Origin: Sphaerosporella brunnea
Taxonomy: Eukaryota > Ascomycota > Pezizomycetes > Pezizales > Pyronemataceae
Direction of reading: 5' to 3'
Assembly (NCBI GenBank): GCA_008704415.1
Contig: VXIS01000569.1
Span: 1-16,031, forward strand
DNA: 16,031 nt
Positions 1-7,722 of the stretch are shown here, one piece after another. The position numbers and the translations under genes were made by a program. The notes beneath the pieces were generated by a model. The model did no database searches and was not told the origin of the DNA. It worked only from the letters and a program-made list of their open reading frames with translations. Position 1 is the first letter of the stretch, and each line of letters opens with the position of its first letter.

Positions 1-337
1 GTGGTGGTGGTGGACGTCGTGACCTTAAGTAAAGCACTGGACAGGAAGGGCTGGCGGTCATTGCGTGTCACTCGCGCAACGGCCCAAAGCAGATCGACCA
101 AGCTGCACGCTTCCTCAGACAGGCTCTGCTCGCACGGTCGGAAGATAGCTGCAGACAGCCGGCTGCTAATCCGCAGGCATTGCTAGCATGCCCAGAAGCG
201 GGCAGCGACCGCCTGAGTTGCGCCACTTTCTTCCTCTCCCGGCGCTGCGTCCCGACTCTGGCCTCACGCGAGCCGGCAGCGGGGGGGTGGGAAGAGGTCT
301 TGTGGCCCTGGTGTCTGCCACTGTCTGTGCGTTGTCG

Positions 338-377
338 AGCAAGCAAGCAAGCCAGCAAGCAAGCAAGCAAGCAAGCA
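338..377. repeat. AAGC tetranucleotide microsatellite
   Basis: About ten AAGC units with one interruption (AAGCCAGC) near 350. The repeat lies in non-coding sequence and produces spurious KQAS-repeat and CLLA-repeat reading frames on the two strands. A shorter AAGCAAGC recurs near 9270. Confidence 0.9.
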
Positions 378-784
378 CGAAATCCACACCCAAGCAACAA
401 GCCTCCGCCCCAAGCCCACCCCACACGCCCACGCTCGCCGCCTGCATTGCAGGCTGGGGCTGCACTGTACTCGCCGGTGGAACCGAGCAGCAGATCTCCT
501 TGTCAGCAGCCATGTTCCGCAGGCCACGGTGCATCGCAGCAGAAACGGCCCCGTCCTTGCATGGCGAGTGCAGCGGATCAAAAGCTTGTTTGTGGTGTGC
601 CGTACCCCATCGGGCAATGCGTACGATGGCGCTTAGTCGGGCGCTGACCCTGGAGAGACATGGCGTGCGGACGGACATGGCTCCAAATCGCTCGGCGCCG
701 GAACCAATCGACACCTCTGGCCTCTCGTTGGCTGGCTATCGATAGATGTCGTACTTGCCTGCGGAAGATACATAAGTAACCACA

Positions 785-799
785 CCCCCCCCCCCCCCC
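785..799. repeat. Poly-C tract (15 bases)
   Basis: Uninterrupted run of C. It is one of several unusually long C/G homopolymers in the non-coding parts of the window. Such tracts are prone to length error in sequencing. Confidence 0.9.
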
Positions 800-1300
800 A
801 GCACGTAGCGACCTTACCGCTGACACCTGCACAGCCGCCGCAGGCTGCCCAAAGTAAAAACGAAAAAGAAAACGCAGAAAAAAAACGACGGCACCTTCTA
901 AGCTTGTTTACGGGGCTATACTCACTGGCGATGCTGTGCCAGGTGGAACAGTGTACCAAGCACTCTGCATCGGTAGAATGAATGCACGCATCACGTCCAA
1001 CCTCTGCGGCGGCATCCCGAGCACACACGTAAGCCGATTAACCCTAAAACCCAGTGTGACCGCTCGGGACGTACCCCCCCAGCTCCGGTCCGTGCGCTGC
1101 GAGTGAATCCGCTCCCACACACACACACACGCTATCCAGCGAACTAGCTACCAGAATCGATAACCCCTCCGTTGCGCCAGTTGATGATGTCGCCGTGCCT
1201 CGGACGTGGAGGGAATGTGGCTGGTATCAAAACCGCCCGAGCAACAGACACCCCCGCTGCTTATCTCGTCGACGTCTTTTCGACTTGTTTGGCAACTGTT

Positions 1301-1320
1301 CCCCCCCCCCCCCCACCCCC
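1301..1320. repeat. Poly-C tract, C14-A-C5
   Basis: Fourteen C, one A, five C. It lies about 250 bases upstream of the start codon at 1564. The complementary strand is a near-continuous G run. Confidence 0.9.
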
Positions 1321-1405
1321 TCCAACAGCCAACAGACATTTGATGACGTTGGCCGCTGCCTTGGATCGCTGTTGGCGTGTAAAGTGCGTTGAAGCAATTC
1401 GCTAG

Positions 1406-1436
1406 CCCTAACCCTGCTCCGTCCCCTAACCCCCCG
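1406..1436. promoter_or_regulatory. Pair of telobox-like CCCTAACCC motifs
   Basis: CCCTAACCCT at 1406-1415 and CCCCTAACCCCCC at 1423-1436, in the presumptive promoter or leader 130-160 bases upstream of the start at 1564. Double TTAGGG-type motifs are binding sites for Tbf1/Teb1-like Myb proteins in fungi and occur in promoters of genes for translation and mitochondria in several yeasts. Binding here is inferred. Confidence 0.4.
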
Positions 1437-1455
1437 CAGAGCCGCACGTTGCATC

Positions 1456-1463
1456 CACGTGAC
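1456..1463. promoter_or_regulatory. E-box CACGTGAC
   Basis: CACGTGAC lies about 100 bases upstream of the start codon at 1564. CACGTG flanked by AC is the classical Cbf1-type bHLH target in yeasts. Its position next to telobox motifs in front of a mitochondrial gene makes a regulatory role plausible, but this is inference from motif alone. Confidence 0.35.
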
Positions 1464-1514
1464 CTCGACTTTTTTTTGTGCTACGAGCTGCATGTCCAGT
1501 CCAGCGGCCTCCAG

Positions 1515-1527
1515 CCCCCCCCCCCCC
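1515..1527. repeat. Poly-C tract (13 bases)
   Basis: Run of C only 36 bases upstream of the start codon at 1564, so it is likely part of the transcribed leader. Confidence 0.85.
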
Positions 1528-1559
1528 ACCCGCTCGAACCCATTCCCATCGCACCTCCG

Positions 1560-1583
1560 ATGAATGTCACTGTCTATCTTTAA
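1560..1583 (+). CDS. Minimal overlapping upstream ORF (MNVTVYL)
   Basis: ATGAATG places one ATG at 1560-1562 and the main start at 1564-1566. The first ATG opens a seven-codon frame ending in TAA at 1581-1583, inside the main gene. The same frame is open upstream to an ATG at 1389, giving up to 64 codons if the transcript begins that far out. A scanning ribosome would meet the 1560 ATG first, so the main protein would need leaky scanning or reinitiation. I cannot tell from sequence whether it is translated. Confidence 0.3.
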   Translation: MNVTVYL

Positions 1584-4458
1584 CTTCGCCTTCGGACGGG
1601 CCCTGCATCGTCGTCCATTGAGTCTGCAAGCGATAGCCCGCTTCACTTCGATCGCCAATGCACCACAGCAGCACTGCCGACAACACCGGCCAGTGCAAGT
1701 GTCCCGCTGCACGGCATCGAGATCCTACTCCGGCACAGCCGCCGCGTGCGAACCGTCCAGCGACCAAACGTCATTTGCAGCGTCCGCTGATACGAGCGTG
1801 TGCGAGCCGTCCACCACCCCCCAAGAGACGACGCAAGGAGGTCGGCGTCGGCCATCGGAGTTGACGTCGACGGCATCCAGGGCAGGCGGTACTGGGAAGA
1901 AGCGGAGACGACGATGGCTGCGCCTATACGCGCCAGAACTCAATAATTTGCTCCACGAGCTTGGGGTTGACATTCCCAAATACAGGGCGGGGAAAACGAA
2001 CCTGTCTCACCGGAATCCTCTCACGGAGATTTCGGAGCGGGGTCGCCGGCAGAAGCCCCCCGATATACCCCGAATTCGTCGTGCTAGGTTTTCGCTGAAG
2101 GAGATCACGACCTCATTTATCTACCACTGCAATAAGTTCAGAGGATTTACGACGGCAAGGGGTTCTGGGGGAACGCTCAAGTCAGCGACGAATCCCCAGC
2201 CGTCGCATGATCCGGATCTCAAGGTGGTTAAGCGCGTTTTTACGTCCGTCGTACTGGCCTATTTGCGGAGACGAGGATGCTCGCCGGAAGACGTGATGAC
2301 GTGGGCCTGGATCTTGACTGCACCGATTGGGCAGATGGCGGGGTGGAGGCTGGAGGCGGCGCTTGCGTCGGATCGGAAACCACTGCTCCCTCCGTTTTTA
2401 ATTACAGCTTTGTTGAACCGGAAAAATCTACCACGCACAACGCTGAAAGCTCTATTTCTGATAATCGATGTCATTTTATCCCCGCAAAACGGATTGCGCA
2501 TATCGGATAGCAAAACTGCCATCGTTCTGGCTATACGTCTCCTCCGACATCTACGTAAAACTTGGCCACAGGAGTTGCCCCGAGTTGTGGATTTTGTCGA
2601 TCGGGCCTTGTGCAAGAAAAATTCCGAAATATCGGCTTGGGTAACCCAGACGTATAACCGGCTCCTTCGATTGTTCTCGCTGCCGACTGCGGATGGGCCT
2701 TACCGGAACGCCCCGCTCTTGCAGCAATGTCAATTCGCTCTGGTGCAACAGATGGTAAATCTGAATGCACAGATCACTCGCGAGGGATACAGGGCTATCA
2801 TCTCCGTCCAGATTGCGCATCACAAGTCTTTCCAGGAGGCTAAAAAAGTGCGGAACATGAGCAGAGGCTGGCCGCCATGGTTCGAAGAGAAGGATGGGTG
2901 GATTGCTGCACACCGCAAAGCTCATGAAGATGTTGTCGCTATAGGCGGCAAGGTGATCGGGCAAATGATGGATGCCGGGTATCGTCTCATGGACTGGGAG
3001 AAGGAGGCATCGGTGCTTGCTGGGAAAGATTCCGATGGTTCACCGACGATCCCCACGCGCACCTTTTGGAATAAGGAGATGGCAGGCAAATGGGATTCCC
3101 CCGAGGACAGCCCGAGGATATGGGCTGCACGTGTCCGAGCTACACGAACGATAGAAGAGGCGTGGTGGCATTTCCGGGAATGCATGGTGCGGGGAGTTCC
3201 GCACTATTCAGTCTGGGAGGAGATGTTCGAGAAGGTCATCTGGGCAGAGAAACTTCGCCGGAAATCGTTCCACGAGGACAAGCTCAAGCACGCAATTCAA
3301 CAGACTGGCTACACTCTGACACGTGAATTTTGGCTTCTCCGAAATAAGCTGGAGCAAAGCAGCCATGTCGTCCCTGGTGACGGCAAAGAGTTGATCCATC
3401 CACCTCTTAATCCCCGAGAGGGCATTTTTAATTCCGAACCACCTCCGAACGTTGAAGATCTCTTCGGAATGTTTCTCCGTTCCGGCTTCAAACCGAGCCA
3501 TCAACTCACCGCTATGCTTGTCTCAAAAGCAGGCAAAACTAGTTTCGCCATAACAGTACTACAGCACTGGAACCCCTCACAGGCCGAATGTCTGCTATCA
3601 CCCCTGGGGAATATATCGCTCCCCCTTTCCACCGCTCACCCGATCTCATCCCCTACCGCCGTGGATAAAGAGTCTGTCAATACCAAAGTCCTCGCCGCTT
3701 TCCTCTCCCGTTTATCGCGCCCACGCTCTCTCGGAAAAGCACTCCGGCTCATCCGGCATTACCGTCCCGTGTATCTGCCAGCGTGGAACACAGTAATCTC
3801 GGGGTTCGTCGACTCTCTCCGTCCCAGCAGTCCGGTGGCCCACCTCCGCGAGCAGAACATACAGCTGGTATGGAGACTCTACAATGAAATGCGAGCACTC
3901 GTCGACATCAACGCGGAAACGTTGCGGCTTCTGGCCGTCGCGGCGGAACGCTGGACCACGCTGGGTCTCACCCCGCTGTGGGATGGTGTAAATCCCGTTG
4001 ACCGCATCGCCCCCATCTTCTTCCATCAATTGGGCGTGGATAGCTCTTCCGAGACCCCGGCTATGATCGCGCCTGAACCGGCGCTTCTGCACGCGTTCGT
4101 GCGTGCGCTCGGCTTTGCGAGGAGATATCAAAACCTGGAAACACTGATATGTTTCTTGGATCGCAAGGAGTGGGAGTGTGGCTCTGCGATGGCGAGGCGT
4201 GTGCTGATCGCTACTAGAGTCATGCTGGAGGGTGCAGGGTATGGCGTGCCGGTGAGTGATCCACTGGTCAGTGCGGATGGGTGGAAGCGCCTGGAAAGGC
4301 TGCAGCCGCTTGTGGAGAAGAGGTGGGGCGGCTGGGGCGGTGAGAGGGAGTGTGAGAAGTATTTGATACTTGCGGGTTTGGTCAGAGGAAGGAAGGTTGG
4401 GATACCGGTGCTGCAGGAGGATGAGATGGCTGAGGTGGAGAGTGCGGAGGATGTTTAG
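1564..4458 (+). CDS. Mitochondrially targeted PPR-like helical protein, 964 aa
   Basis: Single-exon gene. The N-terminus is a textbook mitochondrial presequence: residues 1-55 are rich in Arg, Ser and Ala with almost no acidic residues, and Arg53-Ser54-Tyr55/Ser56 matches the R-X-Y/S cleavage pattern. A Ser/Thr-rich linker follows, then a basic patch at 112-117 (KKRRRR). The rest is charged, Trp- and Leu-rich and helical, with no membrane segment. Residues about 740-810 resemble a pair of PPR units (AWNTVISGFVDSL, then LVWRLYNEMRAL with AETLRLL). PPR-like matrix proteins of fungi bind organelle transcripts or the mitoribosome; a role in mitochondrial RNA stability or translation is inferred from this. 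The extreme C-terminus is acidic. The start at 1564 is the first ATG in this long frame. I cannot name an orthologue. The gene is certain; the PPR call is moderate. Confidence 0.82.
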   Translation: MSLSIFNFAFGRALHRRPLSLQAIARFTSIANAPQQHCRQHRPVQVSRCTASRSYSGTAAACEPSSDQTSFAASADTSVCEPSTTPQETTQGGRRRPSELTSTASRAGGTGKKRRRRWLRLYAPELNNLLHELGVDIPKYRAGKTNLSHRNPLTEISERGRRQKPPDIPRIRRARFSLKEITTSFIYHCNKFRGFTTARGSGGTLKSATNPQPSHDPDLKVVKRVFTSVVLAYLRRRGCSPEDVMTWAWILTAPIGQMAGWRLEAALASDRKPLLPPFLITALLNRKNLPRTTLKALFLIIDVILSPQNGLRISDSKTAIVLAIRLLRHLRKTWPQELPRVVDFVDRALCKKNSEISAWVTQTYNRLLRLFSLPTADGPYRNAPLLQQCQFALVQQMVNLNAQITREGYRAIISVQIAHHKSFQEAKKVRNMSRGWPPWFEEKDGWIAAHRKAHEDVVAIGGKVIGQMMDAGYRLMDWEKEASVLAGKDSDGSPTIPTRTFWNKEMAGKWDSPEDSPRIWAARVRATRTIEEAWWHFRECMVRGVPHYSVWEEMFEKVIWAEKLRRKSFHEDKLKHAIQQTGYTLTREFWLLRNKLEQSSHVVPGDGKELIHPPLNPREGIFNSEPPPNVEDLFGMFLRSGFKPSHQLTAMLVSKAGKTSFAITVLQHWNPSQAECLLSPLGNISLPLSTAHPISSPTAVDKESVNTKVLAAFLSRLSRPRSLGKALRLIRHYRPVYLPAWNTVISGFVDSLRPSSPVAHLREQNIQLVWRLYNEMRALVDINAETLRLLAVAAERWTTLGLTPLWDGVNPVDRIAPIFFHQLGVDSSSETPAMIAPEPALLHAFVRALGFARRYQNLETLICFLDRKEWECGSAMARRVLIATRVMLEGAGYGVPVSDPLVSADGWKRLERLQPLVEKRWGGWGGERECEKYLILAGLVRGRKVGIPVLQEDEMAEVESAEDV

Positions 4459-4840
4459 CTTTCCTCTTCATTTTTTTCTTGCTTTGATTTTGGGAGTTTA
4501 GGCAGGATAGATGGTTGCTGCGTGGAATCTACATTTGCTTGTATGATAGATACATACTGCTGCCTACGAAAGTGTCTTTCGAGTATCACGGCTACAGATC
4601 GTGGCGGGTCTGGCTAGTAGGCATTTTTGGCGGGATTTTTACATGCCTTGGCAAGGGGCAGGTTGTTTTTGAAAAACAGTTGTCTGAGCCTTATGGATGG
4701 CCCTGAAGACGACGCACCCGCTCGCGCGAGATAGAGGTGAAAGTACCAGTAGAAAGGTCGCCGTGATTTGGAGAGGTGACGATTGAGAGAGATGTGGATA
4801 ATTGAACACTTGATATTCTCTACATATAACTATGGCCGTA

Positions 4841-4852
4841 CACGTGCACGTG
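4841..4852. promoter_or_regulatory. Doubled E-box CACGTGCACGTG
   Basis: Two adjoining CACGTG hexamers form a perfect 12-base palindrome about 385 bases downstream of the stop codon at 4458. CACGTG is the core site of bHLH factors of the Cbf1/Pho4 type. No gene start lies nearby, so the function is open. Confidence 0.4.
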
Positions 4853-4968
4853 AGGGCTGATGAATGGTCCGTGACAGTTTTTTTTTTTTTTTTTCGAGTA
4901 AAAATTTTATAGCCATCGTATGGTGTTTACATGTTTGGCGGCGTTGCCAGAACGGCGGGTCCCTCTCT

Positions 4969-5108
4969 GCGAGAAAAAAATAACCCTAACCCGTTCAACT
5001 TGAAGTTGATGACTTCGGGGGGGGGGTTTACTATCCTCGCGAGAAAACTTGATGCAGAAGCAGGAATATTTTTCTCGCCTAGTTTACGAGGGGGGGCCCC
5101 CTGCATCA
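4969..5108. repeat. Foldback-prone patch with nested inverted repeats and a telomere-like dodecamer
   Basis: GCGAGAAAAA at 4969-4978 pairs with TTTTTCTCGC at 5069-5078; a second GCGAGAAAA at 5039-5047 could compete for the same partner. TGATGCAG at 5050-5057 pairs with CTGCATCA at 5101-5108, and CAACTTGAAGTTG (around 4997-5009) is a small perfect palindrome. Between the arms sit TAACCCTAACCC (4981-4992) and G10 (5017-5026). It could be a decayed miniature element or a structured non-coding transcript, but I see no target-site duplication. Confidence 0.4.
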
Positions 5109-6552
5109 GATAGATAGCCGAAGCCGTCGCCGCCGGTCTCCAGAAAAACATCGATATCCCCACATGAAGTTCGGCGGATCTCGCAAACGAAGCAAAAGCA
5201 CGGATTAAATTCGCAACCAACGTTGGAAAGATTTCGGGTCCACCGGATCCCCCGCCCCCCATGTGCGGTGTCCAGAGTTCTGCGGACTCCGCAGCTGGTC
5301 ACGTTTCCACGGATTCGTCCTGAGAACTTCGAACCGGGTGCGCAATCTTGATCCTGTTTGGTCGTGCAGCTGTGTGTATGCGATTGTGTGTTTTGTGTGT
5401 TTCTTGAACGCGGTTGGAAATGGCAGGAGGGCAGGGCCCTCCCCTCCCGACAGATAGCTCTGGAGCAGAGTGAGGGCTTGGTGGATAGGTGTGCCCCCCC
5501 TCTACGCAAAAATTTGCAAATAAAGCCCAACTGCATTGCCCGGAAATTGTTTGCCAGAACTAGCAGGTTTTTGAAAGTCGTCGGCGGTGGTGGTGGTGGT
5601 TGTGGTGATTCCCTGCAAAAAGGCGCTTACGCTGCAAGCACTGTTGTGCTTTTGACGACTCGCGGAAATCACACTCTCTTTAGGTTGGGCTACCGGTATG
5701 AAGGCTTCAGGGTTGTTACTTGTTGCTTTGCTTTTTGTGTACTCAGATTTATTATTGTCTGGGTGGGTGGGTCCGCCGCGAGCTCATGCGTCGACCGCGG
5801 CCACCGCTTTTGCAGTTTGCAACCCAGAACCACCCAAAAAAAAACAGCTGTTGAATGGCAACCCCCAACAAATTAAGTGGAGAAAAAAATAAACTCATAG
5901 ATTGATAGAGAAGAAATATCTTGCATAACTAGTCGGCCGCTTCAAAAAAAAAAAAAGTATGCCATCTGGCTGTGATGCAAGCCACAACTCGAAATTTCGG
6001 GCTGACGCCCATCGAGTGCGAGTCTATGTACAAAGATAGATGTATGGATAAGCAATGGCCAGTGACTGTATTAGGCTTAGTTGATCGGCAACTTACCTGT
6101 GCGCCTCAACCGCGGGGTTCAATTGGGCGGGGCGATCAAGAGAGGGGGGCAAGTCAATTGGAGCAGAGGTGTTGTCCGTCCGAGAAAGATCAACGCTGCG
6201 CTCGCTGTCCTTTCCTGTGAGACAGGTTGGTCCTCCCCATTCTCGCGATGGTGATGAGAAACGAGCGACGAGCCAGGGAAACAAACTCAGCTATGTATTA
6301 GAGTGCATATCAAGCTTTCTGTCAATCACCCCCTCCCCTCCCGACGCCTTTCCCGGCAAGGACCGCTCCTCCCGATTAGCGAATCGATTCCGCCAGATCA
6401 CGTTGGGGCTAGCGTTGCGCGTGGAGCTGCGTCTATTGGTCACGTATCCGTGGGGCTCAGGGATCGGCGCTGCTGAGAGCCGACCTAACGACGTGTTCTT
6501 GGTGTTTGCGGGGCGCGGACGCAAAATAAATATGGGAGGTCGGGGGTGGGGA

Positions 6553-6560
6553 TATAAAAG
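6553..6560 (+). promoter_or_regulatory. TATA box of the membrane-protein gene
   Basis: TATAAAAG lies 79 bases upstream of the ATG at 6639. It is followed by an alternating (CG)6 run at 6568-6579 and a GA-rich segment. No ATG occurs between the TATA box and 6639, which supports 6639 as the start. A strong TATA box suggests a regulated rather than housekeeping promoter; that part is inference. Confidence 0.6.
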
Positions 6561-6638
6561 CCAGGCCCGCGCGCGCGCGAGAGAGCACGTTGTGCTGTGG
6601 GAAGTGGCCGATCGGAATACACATCGATATCACGTATC

Positions 6639-7722
6639 ATGGCCGCAAATGTTACTGCCGCTGCTGTCGCGAAATGTACCATCACCAGTAATCCTGATGT
6701 TGCCGGGATCGGGGTAGGGGGTTCTTTGTTTTTTTTTTTTTTTATCTCTCCCGCCGACGTTAAACTTGGTGTAGGTACGCATCTCGACATACGCGATAAC
6801 CGGGCTCGCGATCCTGCTCGACACGTTGGGCGACGCCGAGCTGCAGGCGTGGTTCCGGCGGGTCATATTCCACAACAAGATCGGGGCGGCGCGGCTGCGC
6901 GAGGACTACAAAGAGCTGCACGACTCGTTCCGGACGGCGCTCGGGATATCGGGGATAACGATGATCCTGACGGCGGTGATACAGAGCGGGCTGAAGGCGC
7001 TCTCGCTCTACCACGCCATCTGCCTGATGTTCTACATCCTGCTGATCTTCGTGCCGTTTTTTTTCGGGTGTCTGCGCAGCCCGGGCAAGAAGGGGACCAT
7101 GCTGATCTACATCATCGCGAGCCTGGCGTGCGAGGGGTGGATGCTGTATTTCGTGCTCAACGCGGAAACGTTCGGCGGCCAGTGCAACGCCGAGGTGTGG
7201 GCGGCCACCGCGCAGTTCGACGGCAGAGGCATCAACCGGAACGGCCTGCTCGGCGTCACCATCACGCTGATGGTGTTTTCGGCCGCGTCGCTGGGCTACG
7301 TGGTGTTCCCGCGCCGGACGCGCAGCAAGTGGAGGAAACACTGGTTGCGCATCCTCGCCGACCGCACGCTGCTGGTCCTGATCTGGTGCTTCTGGATCTA
7401 CTTCACCGTGTGGCTCGAGCAGATCATCGCCAAGGCGAAATACGTCACCGCCGGCGAGAAGGACTGGACCTATGGCCAGATGCTCGCCATCGCTACCTTG
7501 CTCGGACCCCTGTTTGAGTTCTGCAGCTTGATCAGGAAGTGGTATCGGGACCCTGGCGAGCCCGTCGAGGAGGACCAGAGAGAGGAGGAGCGCGTCGCGG
7601 TGGAGCAGGCCCAGGAGCTGGATGAGGAGCTGGGCAGAGCTGGTGGGAGCGCTGAGGTTGATGTCGAGAAGGGCCACCACGTGCAGACCGAGGTTAAGCG
7701 GGAGAGCACCATCTCGGAATGA
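6639..7722 (+). CDS. Seven-helix integral membrane protein of an uncharacterised ascomycete family, 340 aa (two exons)
   Basis: Spliced coding region 6639-6713 joined to 6775-7722, in phase 0. Exon 1 ends in KCTITSNPDVAGIG and exon 2 opens with VRISTYA; the join restores the motif C-x-NPD-x-x-GIGVR-x-x-Y, which I associate with a family of uncharacterised fungal membrane proteins. Seven hydrophobic segments can be drawn at about residues 26-43, 80-98, 101-123, 132-153, 183-203, 222-243 and 260-278. The last contains the family-like W-x-x-GQMLA motif. The loop between helices 4 and 5 has a Cys. Residues 279-340 form a hydrophilic, mainly acidic tail, probably cytosolic. No catalytic motif is visible and transport or receptor function is unknown. 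Exon 2 is strongly GC-biased at third positions, unlike exon 1. A frame beginning at the TTG at 6826 would miss helix 1 and is rejected as the start. Confidence 0.82.
6714..6774 (+). other. Spliceosomal intron (61 bases)
   Basis: Donor GTAGGG is weak; acceptor GTGTAG is good. A T15 run (6729-6743) and pyrimidines fill the centre, and TTAAAC near the 3' end may be the branch site. Support comes mainly from the join, which recreates the conserved NPDVAGIG-VRIS motif and adds the first membrane helix. Confidence 0.8.

Larger units (their letters stand above)
1..1563. other. Gene-free spacer upstream of the mitochondrial PPR-like gene
   Basis: I see no supported gene here. Open frames exist on both strands around 180-745, but they overlap each other, are created by an AAGC-type repeat and GC-rich sequence, and encode low-complexity KQAS- or LACL-type strings with no domain. 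The stretch holds a GTGG-rich start, an AAGC repeat (338-377), three poly-C tracts (785-799, 1301-1314, 1515-1527), a CA repeat near 1119-1130 and several CCCTAA motifs. The last ~170 bases probably contain the promoter and leader of the gene at 1564. A frame reaching position 186 from the left edge could be the tail of an upstream gene, but nothing in its sequence supports that. Confidence 0.6.
4459..6638. other. Spacer between the PPR-like and membrane-protein genes
   Basis: No supported gene in about 2.2 kb. The small frames here (63-172 codons) overlap on both strands and show no domains. Contents: T-rich 3' flank of the upstream gene, poly-T at 4878-4894, a doubled E-box at 4841-4852, a telomere-like dodecamer at 4981-4992 inside a patch of inverted repeats (4969-5108), poly-G at 5017-5026, GGT repeats near 5583-5605, TGGG repeats near 5760-5771, an A run near 5945-5956, and a GC-rich promoter ending in a TATA box at 6553. 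A 63-codon minus-strand frame (6284-6093) ends in a perfect splice donor and is treated under findings. Confidence 0.6.

Noticed and set aside
68..745. Several overlapping frames of 117-185 codons on both strands
   Set aside because: They are driven by the AAGC repeat and GC-rich sequence, show KQAS or CLLA repeats and no domain, and overlap each other in all frames.
1027..1055. GTAAGC...CCCAG as a leader intron of the gene at 1564
   Set aside because: Only about 25 bases between donor and acceptor, too short for a spliceosomal intron; no better pairing is evident.
633..1712. Minus-strand frames that might form a divergent gene upstream of the mitochondrial gene
   Set aside because: They are short and mutually overlapping, contain Gly runs translated from poly-C tracts, and have no consistent splice sites or domains.
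4981..4992. Telomere or subtelomere call from TAACCCTAACCC
   Set aside because: Only two units, embedded in unique sequence between ordinary genes. A chromosome end would show long arrays.
5320..5345. TTCGAA-containing stretch resembling a tRNA T-arm, and a similar one at 6114-6126
   Set aside because: The flanking bases do not pair as a T-stem, and no acceptor or anticodon arms can be drawn around either.
5084..5892. 150- and 172-codon frames in the spacer, one with a hydrophobic stretch resembling a signal sequence
   Set aside because: They are cysteine-rich chance frames over GT- and GGT-repeats, and the opposing strand is equally open. No family resemblance.
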